Shown here: one piece after another, positions 1 to 9,447 of the stretch
How the letters are laid out: each line of letters opens with the position of its first letter
Position numbering within the stretch: position 1 is the first letter of the stretch
Source of the DNA: Methylobacterium sp. WSM2598
GTDB taxonomy: Bacteria; Pseudomonadota; Alphaproteobacteria; Rhizobiales; Beijerinckiaceae
DNA: 64,000 bases
NCBI RefSeq assembly: GCF_000379105.1
Contig: NZ_KB900609.1
Coordinates: forward strand, 3,114,274-3,178,273
Reading direction: 5' to 3'
Made by a program: the position numbers and the translations under genes
Notes under the pieces: generated by a model
What the model was told of the DNA's origin: nothing
Database searches by the model: none
The model's input: only the letters and a program-made list of their open reading frames with translations

Positions 1-1
1 C

Positions 2-568
2 CTGATCGCCCCCGAGACCGTCTTCCTCAGCCACGACACGCGGCTCGGCCGCGACGTGGTGGTGGAGCCGCACGTGGTGTTCGGGCCGGGCGTGAGCGTG
101 GGCGACGGCTGCGTCATCCACGCCTTCTCGCACCTGGAGCAGGCGGTGCTGGAGCCGGGGGTGGTCATCGGCCCCTACGCGCGCCTGCGGCCCGGCGCCG
201 TGCTGGCGACGGGGGCGCGCATCGGCAACTTCGTCGAGGTCAAGAACGCCGCGATCGGCGCGGGCGCCAAGGTCAACCACCTCTCCTACGTGGGCGATGC
301 CGAGGTGGGGCCGCGGGCGAATCTCGGGGCCGGCACCATCACGTGCAACTACGACGGCCTGCGCAAGCACCGCACCGTGATCGGCGCGGGGGCCTTCGTC
401 GGCTCGAACTCGGCGCTGGTGGCGCCGGTGGCGATCGGGGAGGGGGCCTATGTCGGGTCGGGCTCGGTGATCACCGACGACGTCCCGCCCGAGGCGCTGG
501 CCCTCGGCCGCGGCCGGCAGGTGGTGAAGCCCGGCTGGGCCAAGGCCAAGGACAAGGACAGGGGCTGA
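2..568 (+). CDS. glmU: GlmU C-terminal acetyltransferase domain (partial, 5' end outside window)
   Basis: This is the end of the bifunctional enzyme that makes UDP-N-acetylglucosamine for peptidoglycan and lipid A. The reading frame is open from base 2, and the first visible residues ([10 protein letters not shown]) fall at the start of the left-handed beta-helix, so the uridylyltransferase half lies upstream. Hexapeptide repeats run throughout. The acetyltransferase residues are recognisable in ARLRPGA (Arg), FVEVKN (Lys), NHLSYVGD (His, Tyr) and NYDG (Asn). The tail is short and lysine-rich. Together with glmS 2 kb downstream it forms the usual amino-sugar pair, here separated by unrelated genes. 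Confidence 0.96.
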   Translation: MIAPETVFLSHDTRLGRDVVVEPHVVFGPGVSVGDGCVIHAFSHLEQAVLEPGVVIGPYARLRPGAVLATGARIGNFVEVKNAAIGAGAKVNHLSYVGDAEVGPRANLGAGTITCNYDGLRKHRTVIGAGAFVGSNSALVAPVAIGEGAYVGSGSVITDDVPPEALALGRGRQVVKPGWAKAKDKDRG

Positions 569-689
569 GACGGCCGGGCCCGGGAGGGCCGCGGCCCGTC
601 CGGGCCGGCCCACCGGGTCGGCGCGCCCGGTGGCGGAACCTGCCCGATGCCTGTACTCTCCTCGTCGCGGCAGGGAGGGGAGAAGGGCC

Positions 690-1205
690 ATGATCGGACG
701 CCCTGACACCGGCAGAGTCCCCGACTTCTCCGGGTATCCGGATCTCGTCGTCATGTATCTCGGGATGCATGTCCGCGCACTCTTCGGATTGAAGACTCTG
801 CTCGGCCTCGGCCCGGCGATCGAGAAGGCCGGACTCGGCCGACCGGGCGGATTGCTGCACTACGAGAACAACATCATCTACGGATTCTTTCCGCTTCATG
901 TCGGCATGCGCTGGTACTGGCGCGACATGGAAAGCCTGGAGCGCTTCGCCAAATCGGAGCCGCACCGGACCTGGTGGATGAACTTCCTCAAGGATAGCGG
1001 CGGCACCGCGATCTGGCACGAGACCTATCACATGCGCGGGGGCATGGAGGCGATCTACAGCGACCCGCGGGCGACGGGCTTCTCGGCCTTCCTGCCGCTG
1101 CAGCAGGCCCGCGGCTCGCTGCGGAGCCGGCACCAGGCCTATGGGCAGGCGGATCTCGGTCACCTTCCCGCCGAGAACCCGCCGGACGTCCAGCCGGCCA
1201 CGTAG
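690..1205 (+). CDS. DUF4188-like (putative monooxygenase family) protein
   Basis: A 171-residue soluble protein. The ATG at 690 is preferred over an in-frame upstream start at 630 because AGGGAGGGGAGAAGG lies just before it. The conserved block with FPLHVGMRWYW, then ESLERFAKSEPH and IWHETY, matches my recollection of the DUF4188 family, often annotated as monooxygenase-like and thought to have a ferredoxin-like fold. No substrate can be named. The last 25 residues after the Arg-rich SLRSRHQAYG are less conserved-looking. It stands alone between glmU and the sigma remnant. Confidence 0.7.
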   Translation: MIGRPDTGRVPDFSGYPDLVVMYLGMHVRALFGLKTLLGLGPAIEKAGLGRPGGLLHYENNIIYGFFPLHVGMRWYWRDMESLERFAKSEPHRTWWMNFLKDSGGTAIWHETYHMRGGMEAIYSDPRATGFSAFLPLQQARGSLRSRHQAYGQADLGHLPAENPPDVQPAT

Positions 1206-1270
1206 GCCGGGCGAGGATGGGACCGTGGCGGCGGGTCGGCCCGGAGCATCGGCCGCGGGCCGCGCCCGGG

Positions 1271-1308
1271 CGCGCGGGGCGGGGCGCGGGGCGCGGGGCG
1301 CGGGGCGG
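1271..1308. repeat. GGGGCGC-type low-complexity tract
   Basis: Four to five imperfect tandem copies of a GGGGCGC heptamer. It lies in the intergenic stretch between the DUF4188-like gene and the sigma factor remnant and codes for nothing recognisable. Confidence 0.6.
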
Positions 1309-1329
1309 GAAACGTCGGCCTGACGCCGG

Positions 1330-1701
1330 GGGAGGGCCGCGCCGGGCCGCCCGCCGGGACGAGGCGGCGCTGAGGGCGCTCTCCGGCCTCACCGCATCGA
1401 AACTTCTCGGCGTCATCCTGCATATCTGGCAGGGCGCGGCGACCTCCGTGCCGGAGACCGGGAACCCGATGGCGCGGCTCAGCGCGGTCGCGCGCCATCG
1501 CGCCATCGACGTCGTCCGCCGCAGGACGGAGGCCCCATGCCGGAGGGTGAGGACGGAGAGGATTGGCAGGCCCGCATCGCCGCTCCGCGCGACGGCGAGG
1601 CGGAGATCCTCGACCGCGAGGCCCTCCTGCACGGCCTGCGCATCCTGGAGCCGGCGCGGCGCGACCGCATCCTGCGCGGCGGCCTGGAGCGGGCCGGATG
1701 A
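1330..1701 (+). pseudogene. Decayed ECF sigma factor, internally deleted and frameshifted
   Basis: Fragments of an ECF sigma-70 factor can be read, but no intact frame exists. In one frame are RDEAALRALSG, TASKLLGVIL, then directly HIWQGA, PETGNPMARLSAVARHRA and IDVVRRRTEAP. The core of region 2 that normally separates GVIL from IWQG (the RDxxxAEDVLQ part) is missing. After about 1,535 the homology jumps to another frame (1,537-1,701): EGEDGEDWQARIAAPRDGEA, LHGLRILEPARRD, then ILRGGLERAG. Between these last two the region 4 helix-turn-helix is absent. The stop overlaps the anti-sigma start (ATGA), the normal coupling of such pairs. The likely original partner of the next gene, now non-functional. 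Confidence 0.8.
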
Positions 1702-2387
1702 GCGACGATCCCGACCTGCGCGCCGCCGAATACGTGCTGGGCACCCTCGACGCCGCGCAGCGCGCCGCCTTCGAGCGCGACCGCGCTTCCGACCCGAAGC
1801 TCGCCGCGGCCCAGGCCTTCTGGGAGGCGCGGCTCGGGCCCCTGGCCGGGGCGGTGCCGCCCGTGGTGCCGAGCGCCGGCCTGTGGGCGGCGATCCGCGA
1901 CGCCCTGCCGGAGCGCTGGCCCGCCGCCGCGCCCGCGACCGACCTGGTGCCGGCCCTGCGGCGCTGGCGCCGGATCGCGCTCGCGGCGGGCGCGCTCGCG
2001 GCGGGCCTCGCCCTGGTCATCGCCCTCGACGGCCTGCATCCGGACCCGCCCGAGGCCCGCTACCTGGCGGTGATCGACCGCGGCGGCGACCTGCCGGCCC
2101 TCGTCGTCGGCCTCGACGCGCGGACCGGGATCGTGCAGGTGCGCGCCCTCGCCGCCGAGGCGCCGCGCGAGCGCAGCCTCGAACTCTGGTTCGTCGCGCA
2201 GGGAGCCTCGCCCCGCTCCCTCGGCCTCGTCGCCGACGCGCCGCGCACCCGGCTCGTCCTGCCCGCCGCCGACCGGGCCGCCCTCGACGGCGCGATGCTC
2301 GCCGTCACGGTCGAGCCGCCCGGCGGCTCGCCCTCCGGCAACCCGACCGGGCCGGTCGTCTACAGCGGGCGGCTCGTGCGCGAGTGA
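1698..2387 (+). CDS. RskA-type anti-sigma factor
   Basis: A 229-residue single-pass membrane protein. The N-terminal cytoplasmic part (about 1-90; RAAEYVLGTLDAAQRAAFER) is the typical sigma-binding helical region without a zinc motif. One membrane helix follows (about 93-110, ALAAGALAAGLALVIAL), then a periplasmic RskA domain with LELWFVAQG and LAVTVEPPGGSP. The start at 1,698 overlaps the sigma remnant stop as ATGA, so the two were once translationally coupled. With the cognate sigma gene broken, this protein is an orphan unless it binds a sigma factor encoded elsewhere. Confidence 0.85.
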   Translation: MSDDPDLRAAEYVLGTLDAAQRAAFERDRASDPKLAAAQAFWEARLGPLAGAVPPVVPSAGLWAAIRDALPERWPAAAPATDLVPALRRWRRIALAAGALAAGLALVIALDGLHPDPPEARYLAVIDRGGDLPALVVGLDARTGIVQVRALAAEAPRERSLELWFVAQGASPRSLGLVADAPRTRLVLPAADRAALDGAMLAVTVEPPGGSPSGNPTGPVVYSGRLVRE

Positions 2388-2547
2388 GGCGCCCGCCCGG
2401 ATGGGCTGGCGGGCGGGCGGCCGCTGCGGCTAGACTGGCCCGCCTGAGGGCCCGCGCGCGGGCGGTCCGGCGCTTGCGGCGGGCGGGTGCACAGGCGGCC
2501 GGCCGTCCCGGATCGGGGCGCCGCCGACCAGGAACGAGGCGATCAGC

Positions 2548-4374
2548 ATGTGCGGCATCGTGGGTATCGTGGGCCGTGAGGCCGTGGCGGGACAGGTGAT
2601 CGACGCCCTGCGGCGGCTCGAGTACCGCGGCTACGACTCGGCAGGAATCGCGACTCTCGAGCAGGGCCGCCTGGAGCGCCGCCGCGCCGAGGGCAAGCTC
2701 ACCAACCTGCAGCTCAAGCTCCTCCAGTACCCCCTCTCGGGCGCGATCGGCATCGGCCATACCCGCTGGGCCACCCACGGCCGGCCCAACGAGACCAACG
2801 CCCACCCGCACGCCACCGACCGCCTCGCGGTCGTCCACAACGGCATCATCGAGAATTTCCGCGAGCTGAAGGCCGAGCTGCAGGCGAAGGGCTGCGTCTT
2901 CGAGACCGAGACCGACACCGAGGTCGTCGCCCAGGCCGTCACCCAGGCCATGCGCGAGGGCCTCTCCCCCGTCGCCGCCGTGGCGGCCGTGCTGCCGCGC
3001 CTGCGCGGCGCCTTCGCGCTCGCCTTCCTGTTCGCCGGCGAGGAGGACTTCCTGATCGGCGCCCGCCACGGCGCGCCGCTCGCCATCGGCTTCGGCGAGG
3101 GCGAGACCTATCTGGGCTCCGACGCCCTGGCGCTCGCCCCCTTCACCGACGAGATCACGTATCTCGACGAGGGCGACTGGGCCATCCTGACCCGGGAGGG
3201 CGCCGAGATCCGCGACCGGCAGGGCGCGGTGGTCGCCCGGCCCCGGCAGAGGATCGCGACGCAGGCCTTCCTGGTCGACAAGGGCAACCACCGCCACTTC
3301 ATGGCCAAGGAGATCTACGAGCAGCCCGAGGTGGTGGGCCGCACGCTCGCCCACTACGTCGACCTCGCCGCCGGCCGCATCAGCCTGCCCGAGGCGCTGC
3401 CCTTCGACTTCGCCTCGCTCACCCGCCTGTCGATCACCGCCTGCGGCACCGCCTACTATGCCGGGCTGGTGGCCAAGTACTGGTTCGAGCAGCTGGCGCG
3501 GCTGCCGGTCGAGATCGACGTCGCCTCCGAGACCCGCTACCGCGAGCCGCCCCTGGAGACGGGCGGGCTGACCCTCGTGATCTCGCAATCGGGCGAGACC
3601 GCCGACACGCTGGCCTCCCTGCGCTACGCCAAGGCCCAGGGCCAGCACGTGCTGGCGGTGGTGAACGTGCCGACCTCGACGATCGCCCGGGAGGCCTCGG
3701 CGGTGGTGCCGACGCTCGCCGGGCCGGAGATCGGGGTGGCCTCGACCAAGGCCTTCTCCTGCCAGCTCACCGTCCTCCTCTGCCTCGCCATCGCGGCCGG
3801 ACGGGCGCGCGGCACGCTCGATCCGGCGCAGGAGCGGCGCCTGATCGACGCGCTGATCACGGTGCCGGGCCTGATGGCCGAGGCGCTCAAGCGCGAGGAG
3901 GAGATCGAGGTGCTGGCGCGCGAGATCGCGAAGGCGCGCGACGTGCTCTATCTCGGCCGCGGCACCGCCTACCCGATGGCGCTGGAGGGCGCGCTGAAGC
4001 TGAAGGAGATCTCCTACATCCACGCGGAGGGCTACGCGGCGGGCGAGCTGAAGCACGGCCCGATCGCGCTCATCGACGACGCGGTGCCGGTGATCGTGAT
4101 CGCGCCGCACGACCCGATCTTCGAGAAGACGGTGTCGAACATGCAGGAGGTGGCGGCGCGCGGGGGCCGGATCGTGCTGATCGGGGACGCGACGGGGGCG
4201 GACGCGGCGGGGCTGGAGACGCTCGCGACGCTGCGGATGCCGGCGCTGGATGCCGTGGTGGCGCCGATCGTCTACGCGGTGCCGATCCAGCTCCTCGCCT
4301 ACCACACGGCCGTGGTGCTGGGCAAAGACGTCGACCAGCCCCGCAACCTCGCCAAGTCCGTCACCGTCGAGTGA
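2548..4374 (+). CDS. glmS: Glutamine--fructose-6-phosphate aminotransferase
   Basis: Makes glucosamine-6-phosphate from fructose-6-phosphate and glutamine, the first step of the pathway that GlmU finishes. The 608 residues are full length. After Met removal the catalytic Cys1 is exposed (MCGIVGIVG). The class II amidotransferase domain holds HTRWATHG and HNGIIEN, and the two SIS domains follow from about residue 285 (TACGTAYYAG, ISQSGETADT, LGRGTAYPMALEGALKLKE, HAEGYAAGELKHGPIAL). The C-terminus DQPRNLAKSVTVE is canonical. The preceding 160 bp are GC-rich with inverted repeats; no glmS ribozyme is expected in this group and none was seen. Confidence 0.98.
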   Translation: MCGIVGIVGREAVAGQVIDALRRLEYRGYDSAGIATLEQGRLERRRAEGKLTNLQLKLLQYPLSGAIGIGHTRWATHGRPNETNAHPHATDRLAVVHNGIIENFRELKAELQAKGCVFETETDTEVVAQAVTQAMREGLSPVAAVAAVLPRLRGAFALAFLFAGEEDFLIGARHGAPLAIGFGEGETYLGSDALALAPFTDEITYLDEGDWAILTREGAEIRDRQGAVVARPRQRIATQAFLVDKGNHRHFMAKEIYEQPEVVGRTLAHYVDLAAGRISLPEALPFDFASLTRLSITACGTAYYAGLVAKYWFEQLARLPVEIDVASETRYREPPLETGGLTLVISQSGETADTLASLRYAKAQGQHVLAVVNVPTSTIAREASAVVPTLAGPEIGVASTKAFSCQLTVLLCLAIAAGRARGTLDPAQERRLIDALITVPGLMAEALKREEEIEVLAREIAKARDVLYLGRGTAYPMALEGALKLKEISYIHAEGYAAGELKHGPIALIDDAVPVIVIAPHDPIFEKTVSNMQEVAARGGRIVLIGDATGADAAGLETLATLRMPALDAVVAPIVYAVPIQLLAYHTAVVLGKDVDQPRNLAKSVTVE

Positions 4375-4422
4375 TCCGCTGGGGGGACGCGTCCGCGCGC
4401 CGGGGCTCCCGCCGCCGCGGGT

Positions 4423-5022
4423 TCAGGCCTCGGCGCGGTGCTCCTCCCGCGCCGCCTCCCAGACCTCCCGGGCCGCGTCCGCGTTCATGGCGGCGATGCC
4501 GAGCCCGACCAGCAGGTCCGGCCAGGCGGAGGGCCACAGGAAGGCCGTCACGAGGCCCGCCAGCACGATCGCCACGTTGGCGACCGCGTCGTTGCGGGCC
4601 GACAGGAAGGCCGCGCGGGTCAGGCTGCCGCTGTGGCCGCGATAGGCGGCCAGCATCAGCGCGCAGGCGAGGTTGACCGCGAGCGCGCCGAGCCCGGTGA
4701 GCGAGAGCGCCACCGCCTCCGGCGGCACCGGCGCGGCGAACTTCTCGTAGGCCGTCCACAGGGTGGCGAGGCCGGGCACGAGCAGGATCAGCGCCATCGC
4801 CATCCCGACCCGGGCGCGCAGGCGCGCGCGCCAGCCCAAAGCCACCAGGATCAGCAGGTTGACCGCGGCGTCCTCCAGGAAGTCGACGCTGTCGGCGAAG
4901 AGCGACACCGACCCGATGGCGAGCGCCACAGCGAACTCGACCCCGAAATAGCCGAGGTTGAGGGCCGCCACGATCGCCACCACGCGGCGCAGACCGCCCG
5001 GATCCTGGCCGGCGCCCGTCAT
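4423..5022 (-). CDS. Short cation transporter (cation efflux superfamily, lacks cytoplasmic domain)
   Basis: A 199-residue membrane protein of the cation diffusion facilitator superfamily with about six membrane helices. Helix 2 carries FADSVDFLEDAAVN, with the two aspartates used for metal binding. The helix 5 equivalent reads SARNDAVANV, keeping one Asp but with Asn where CDF zinc transporters usually have His. The C-terminal cytoplasmic metal-sensing domain is absent. The ATG at 5,022 (MTGAGQDPGG) is preferred to a longer open frame with an atypical upstream segment. Substrate is uncertain. It is convergent with glmS. Confidence 0.8.
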   Translation of the reverse strand: MTGAGQDPGGLRRVVAIVAALNLGYFGVEFAVALAIGSVSLFADSVDFLEDAAVNLLILVALGWRARLRARVGMAMALILLVPGLATLWTAYEKFAAPVPPEAVALSLTGLGALAVNLACALMLAAYRGHSGSLTRAAFLSARNDAVANVAIVLAGLVTAFLWPSAWPDLLVGLGIAAMNADAAREVWEAAREEHRAEA

Positions 5023-5212
5023 CGGCCGGTCTTCCCGTCGTGCGACACCGGCATGGCTCCCGCGGTCCCCCGGCCGGGGCGTAGCGGGCCGGCGCGCGCC
5101 CGGCAAGCCGTCCGCCCGGGCGGCCGCGCGCGTGCCTGCGCCTTCGAGTTGTGTTAGTTGACCATTGCAATTGCGAGCCGTGACGTTCCGCGGGACAGCC
5201 GGAGACCGGACC

Positions 5213-5569
5213 ATGCGGCGGGGGTTGATCGCACTCGGCGTGATCGGCGTGCCGCTCGCGGCCGCGGCGGAGGAGGGCGCCCGGCCGCGGCGGCTGCAGG
5301 TGCGCGAGGGCGCGCTCCTCTGCGTCTCCCCCTTCAGCTTCGCGGTCGCCGCCAAGGCGGCGCAGGATCCGGGCTGGCTGGCCGAGAACGGCTGCCTCGT
5401 CGCCAAGCCCGGCCTCGCCGTGCTGCGCCTGGGCGCGGTGAGGCCGGTCGCGGGCGGCCCGGCCTGGAACGTGCGGGTGACGGCGGGCGGGCCGGCGGGC
5501 CTCGTGGTCTGGGGCCGTCCGCAGGATTTTCGCCTGGAGAGCGGCGAGCCGGTCCCCCAGGATTACTGA
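5213..5569 (+). CDS. Small secreted hypothetical protein
   Basis: 118 residues with a Sec signal peptide (MRRGLIALGVIGVPLAAAAE; probable cleavage after AAA near residue 19). The mature part of about 98 residues has two cysteines (LLCVSPF and ENGCLVAKPG), enough for one disulfide in the periplasm. I do not recognise a family. The start follows a GGAGA ribosome site. It faces away from the cation transporter and is followed by ilvD after 90 bp. Confidence 0.7.
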   Translation: MRRGLIALGVIGVPLAAAAEEGARPRRLQVREGALLCVSPFSFAVAAKAAQDPGWLAENGCLVAKPGLAVLRLGAVRPVAGGPAWNVRVTAGGPAGLVVWGRPQDFRLESGEPVPQDY

Positions 5570-5659
5570 GGCGGCCGGCGGGCGCGCCGCCTTGAATCCG
5601 GGCGCGCCGAATCCGGCCGCGCCCGCGCGCAGAAGGCGCGCGTCTCCCGGAACCGACCG

Positions 5660-7618
5660 ATGCCCCGCTACCGTTCCCGCACCACCACCCACGGCCGCAA
5701 CATGGCCGGCGCCCGCGGCCTCTGGCGCGCCACCGGCATGACGGACGCCGATTTCGGCAAGCCGATCATCGCGGTGGTCAATTCCTTCACGCAGTTCGTG
5801 CCCGGGCACGTCCACCTGAAGGATCTCGGCCAGCTCGTCGCCCGCGAGATCGCCCAGGCGGGCGGCGTGGCCAAGGAGTTCAACACCATCGCGGTCGATG
5901 ACGGCATCGCGATGGGCCACGACGGCATGCTCTACTCGCTGCCCTCGCGCGAGCTGATCGCAAATTCCATGGAGTACATGGTCAACGCGCACTGCGCCGA
6001 CGCCATGGTCTGCATCTCGAACTGCGACAAGATCACCCCCGGCATGCTGATGGCGGCCTTGCGCCTCGATATCCCGACCGTGTTCGTCTCCGGCGGCCCG
6101 ATGAAGGCCGGCAAGGTCGTCCTCGGCGGGCAGCGCCGCAAGATCGACCTCGTCGACGCCATGGTGGCCGCCGCCGACGACCGCGTCGCCGCGGCGGAGG
6201 TGGAGGTGATCGAGCGCGCGGCCTGCCCGACCTGCGGCTCCTGCTCGGGCATGTTCACGGCGAACTCGATGAACTGCCTGACCGAGGCCCTCGGCCTGGC
6301 GCTGCCCGGGAACGGCTCGGTGCTGGCGACCCACGCGGACCGGCGGCGCCTCTTCGTCGAGGCGGGCCACCTGATCGTCGACCTCGCCCGGCGCTTCTAC
6401 GAGCAGGACGACGCCTCCGTGCTGCCGCGCGCGATCGCCGACAAGCGGGCGTTCGAGAACGCCATGACCCTCGACATCGCCACGGGCGGCTCGACCAACA
6501 CGGTGCTGCACCTCCTCGCCGCCGCCCACGAGGCGGGGGTGGCCTTCGGCATGGGCGACATCGACCGCCTGTCGCGGCTTGTGCCGGTCCTGTGCAAGGT
6601 CGCCCCCGCGGTGCCCGACGTGCACATGGAGGACGTGCACCGGGCGGGCGGCATCATGGGCATCCTGGGCGAGCTCGACCGGGCCGGGCTCATCGACGCG
6701 ACGGCCGGATCGGTCCATGCGGGGAGCCTCGCCGCCGCCCTCGCGCGCTGGGGCGTGCGCCGCAGCGACAGCCCGGCGGTCCACGCCTTCTACCGGGCCG
6801 CGCCCGGCGGCGTGCCGACCCAGGAGGCCTTCAGCCAGGAGGCGCGCGCCGAGGCCCTCGACCTCGACCGGGAGGCGGGCGTCGTGCGCGACGCGGCCCA
6901 CGCCTACGCCCAGGATGGCGGCCTCGCGGTGCTCTCCGGCAACCTCGCCCGCGACGGCTGCATCGTGAAGACCGCGGGCGTCGATGCCGGCCTCCTGCGC
7001 TTCTCCGGCCCGGCCCACGTCTTCGAGAGCCAGGACGCCGTGGAGGGCATCCTGGGCGGCCGGGTGCGGCCCGGCGAGGTGGTGCTGATCCGCTACGAGG
7101 GGCCGCGCGGCGGGCCCGGCATGCAGGAGATGCTCTGCCCGACGAGCTACCTGAAGGCGAAGGGACTGGGCACATCCTGCGCGCTGGTGACCGACGGGCG
7201 CTTCTCCGGCGGCTCCTCCGGCCTCTCGATCGGCCACGTCTCGCCGGAGGCGGCCGAGGGCGGCCTGATCGGCCTCGTCCGGCAGGGCGACCGCATCGAG
7301 ATCGACATCCCCGCGCGGCGCATCCACCTCGCGGTCGACGAGGCCGAGCTGGAGCGGCGGCGCGCCGCCCAGGAGGCGCGCGGCTGGCAGCCCGCCGCGC
7401 CGCCGCAAGGTCTCGGCGGGCCCTGCGCGCCTACGCGCTCCTCACCACCAGCGCGGCGCAGGGGGCCGTGCGGCGGGTCTGATCCCGGCGGTCACGGCTC
7501 ACGACCGCCGGGCTTCGTTCTCGACCCGTCGTCGCGCCATCGGCACGGGTCGGCGAAGCAAGAGGGGCGGCGGCCCGGTGCGTCGGCACGATCCCGCCGG
7601 CCCGCGCGGCCGCGCTAG
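5660..7618 (+). CDS. ilvD: Dihydroxy-acid dehydratase with frameshifted C-terminus
   Basis: Fourth enzyme of branched-chain amino acid synthesis (dihydroxy-acid to 2-keto acid), using an iron-sulfur cluster. The cluster and active-site blocks are present: [40 protein letters not shown] and [20 protein letters not shown]. At about 7,395-7,420 the family ending (RRKVSA, then [12 protein letters not shown] and a stop at 7,482) is split over the other two frames. It looks as if two single-base insertions about 20 bp apart shifted the frame. The annotated frame therefore ends in about 70 unrelated Arg/Pro-rich residues and is about 45 residues longer than the family. Could be real or a sequencing error. 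Confidence 0.93.
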   Translation: MPRYRSRTTTHGRNMAGARGLWRATGMTDADFGKPIIAVVNSFTQFVPGHVHLKDLGQLVAREIAQAGGVAKEFNTIAVDDGIAMGHDGMLYSLPSRELIANSMEYMVNAHCADAMVCISNCDKITPGMLMAALRLDIPTVFVSGGPMKAGKVVLGGQRRKIDLVDAMVAAADDRVAAAEVEVIERAACPTCGSCSGMFTANSMNCLTEALGLALPGNGSVLATHADRRRLFVEAGHLIVDLARRFYEQDDASVLPRAIADKRAFENAMTLDIATGGSTNTVLHLLAAAHEAGVAFGMGDIDRLSRLVPVLCKVAPAVPDVHMEDVHRAGGIMGILGELDRAGLIDATAGSVHAGSLAAALARWGVRRSDSPAVHAFYRAAPGGVPTQEAFSQEARAEALDLDREAGVVRDAAHAYAQDGGLAVLSGNLARDGCIVKTAGVDAGLLRFSGPAHVFESQDAVEGILGGRVRPGEVVLIRYEGPRGGPGMQEMLCPTSYLKAKGLGTSCALVTDGRFSGGSSGLSIGHVSPEAAEGGLIGLVRQGDRIEIDIPARRIHLAVDEAELERRRAAQEARGWQPAAPPQGLGGPCAPTRSSPPARRRGPCGGSDPGGHGSRPPGFVLDPSSRHRHGSAKQEGRRPGASARSRRPARPR

Positions 7619-7932
7619 GCCGCGCGCCGCATTCCCTAAGGGAAGTGCATCTCATCGCCGGATCGCGGTCGCTCCGCCGCGGACAGATCCGTCGAACCAG
7701 GATGCAATTTCCTGCATGATGCCTCAATTCTATGCATTGATAAAACAGACAGTATCACCCGCCGTGGATTGATATTTAATTCATAACAGGATCATAGCTT
7801 CCGAGTCGGCGCGGATTAGCGGAATGTTCATGGATGCGCTGCAATAATGCCTCGGCACGGCGATCGGAAGCCGCAGCATCGGGGCGATGCAGGATTTCAT
7901 TCGCTTCATGCCGAGGAATGGAGTGTCTTGGA
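7619..7932. other. Intergenic leader, partly AT-rich, upstream of the PAS/MCP gene
   Basis: About 310 bases without a gene I can support. The first 70 bases are GC-rich. Bases about 7,700-7,800 are unusually AT-rich for this chromosome (TTGATAAAACAG and TTGATATTTAATTC stand out) and probably hold the promoter of the signalling gene. No convincing -35/-10 pair can be fixed by eye. Confidence 0.4.
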
Positions 7933-9411
7933 ATGTGGACACACGCCCGGAGGCCCAGCCGGAACCGGATGGAGAGTGCGGCTCTCGCGGCGCTGCGGAC
8001 CAACGTCATGATCGCCGACGCCGACATGAGGATCACCTACATGAATCCGGCGCTGCAGGATTTCATGCGGGCCGCCGAGGCCGACATCAAGGCCGAGCTG
8101 CCGCGCTTCGATGCGGCGGCGCTGATCGGCAGCACGATCGACGTCTTCCACACGGATCCGTCGCACCAGCGGCGCATGCTCGCCGCCCTTGAGGAACCGC
8201 ACGCGGCCACGATCCGGGTCGGCACGCGCGTCTTCGATCTGCTGGTCTCGCCGGTGTGCCGGGAGGGCCGGCGCCTGGGCTACGTCGTGGAGTGGAGCGA
8301 CGCGCGGGAGCGCCTGCTCAACCTGGACTATTCGAGCCAGATCGCCGCGATCGGCCGCTCGCAGGCGGTGGCGGAGTTCAGGCCGGACGGCACCCTCGTC
8401 ACGGCCAACGGCAATTTCCTCACCCTGATGGGCTACGGGCTGGAGGAGATCCGGGGCAAGCACCACCGCATCTTCGTCGAGCCGGAGGTGGCCGCGGGGC
8501 CGGACTACGCCGCGTTCTGGGAGCGGCTGCGGCGCGGCGAGTACCAGGCCTCGCAGTTCAAGCGCCTCGCCCGGAACCGCCAGCCGGTCTGGATCGAGGG
8601 CTCCTACAACCCGATCCTCGACCGGTACGGGGCGGTCTCGAAGATCGTCACGTTCGCGAGCGACGTCACGGCGGAGGTGACGCGGCTCACCGAGCTGAAG
8701 CGCCTGATGGACAGCAACTTCGTCGACGTGGACCGCGCCGTCGGAGAGTCGAACGCGCAGGCGGACCAAGCCCGGCAGGCGGCCGGCAAGACCTCCGGCA
8801 GCGTCCAATCCGTGGCCGCCGCCGCCGACGAGCTGGCGCAGTCGATCCAGGAGATCGCCGCCAGCATGAGCCGGGCCCGCGGCGCCAGCGACGCGGCCCA
8901 CCACCAGACCGAGCAGGCCGGCGAGCTGACCCAGACGCTCACCGCGACGGCGGCGGCGATGAACGGCATCGTCGGCATGATCCAGAGCATCGCCAGCCAG
9001 ATCAACCTGCTGGCGCTCAACGCGACGATCGAGTCCGCCCGCGCCGGCGAGGCCGGCCGCGGCTTCGCGGTCGTGGCCCAGGAGGTGAAGAACCTCGCCC
9101 ACCAAGCCTCCCGCGCCACCGATCGGATCGCCGGCGAGATCGGCAACATCCAGTCGGTGTCCCAGCAGGTGGTCGACGCGCTCCAGGAGATCCAGGGCTC
9201 GGTCGGCACCATGCGCGACCACGTCGTGCGCACGGCCGCGGCCGTGGAGGAGCAGAGCGCGGTGACCCGGGACATGTCCGCCAGCATGCAGGACGCGGCA
9301 AGCGCGGTGAGCGCCTTCGCGCAGAACATCGTGGCGATCTCGCAGGCGGTGGAGAGCGTCTCGCAGGCGGTGGAGACCACCAAGGACGCCGCCCGCGTGC
9401 TGGCGCGCTGA
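7933..9411 (+). CDS. Soluble PAS-domain methyl-accepting chemotaxis protein
   Basis: A cytoplasmic signal transducer without membrane segments. Two PAS folds make up the first half: one from about residue 20 ([15 protein letters not shown]) and one from about 140 ([31 protein letters not shown]). The second half is a long coiled coil ending in the conserved hairpin tip ([19 protein letters not shown]) that contacts CheA/CheW. It should form receptor arrays and sense a soluble or redox signal; the ligand is unknown. Start is uncertain: ATG at 7,933 is used, with in-frame alternatives at 7,834, 7,918 and 7,969. Confidence 0.9.
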   Translation: MWTHARRPSRNRMESAALAALRTNVMIADADMRITYMNPALQDFMRAAEADIKAELPRFDAAALIGSTIDVFHTDPSHQRRMLAALEEPHAATIRVGTRVFDLLVSPVCREGRRLGYVVEWSDARERLLNLDYSSQIAAIGRSQAVAEFRPDGTLVTANGNFLTLMGYGLEEIRGKHHRIFVEPEVAAGPDYAAFWERLRRGEYQASQFKRLARNRQPVWIEGSYNPILDRYGAVSKIVTFASDVTAEVTRLTELKRLMDSNFVDVDRAVGESNAQADQARQAAGKTSGSVQSVAAAADELAQSIQEIAASMSRARGASDAAHHQTEQAGELTQTLTATAAAMNGIVGMIQSIASQINLLALNATIESARAGEAGRGFAVVAQEVKNLAHQASRATDRIAGEIGNIQSVSQQVVDALQEIQGSVGTMRDHVVRTAAAVEEQSAVTRDMSASMQDAASAVSAFAQNIVAISQAVESVSQAVETTKDAARVLAR

Positions 9412-9447
9412 GGCGCCGGCGCGGCCCGCGCGGACGGCGGTGCGCCG

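Noticed and set aside
2388..2547. A glmS ribozyme or riboswitch upstream of glmS
   Set aside because: The region is short and GC-rich with simple inverted repeats; no core of the glmS ribozyme is visible and the class is known from Firmicutes.
1217..2599. 460-residue plus-strand frame spanning the sigma remnant and anti-sigma gene
   Set aside because: Mixes sigma remnants with out-of-frame anti-sigma DNA; no coherent protein.
2305..4305. 666-residue minus-strand open frame over glmS
   Set aside because: glmS is unmistakable on the plus strand; the antisense frame has no motif.
4361..7408. 1,015-residue open frame on the minus strand over ilvD and neighbours
   Set aside because: Antisense to well-supported genes, Arg/His/Gly/Asp-rich composition without any family motif; a common artefact of 70% GC DNA.
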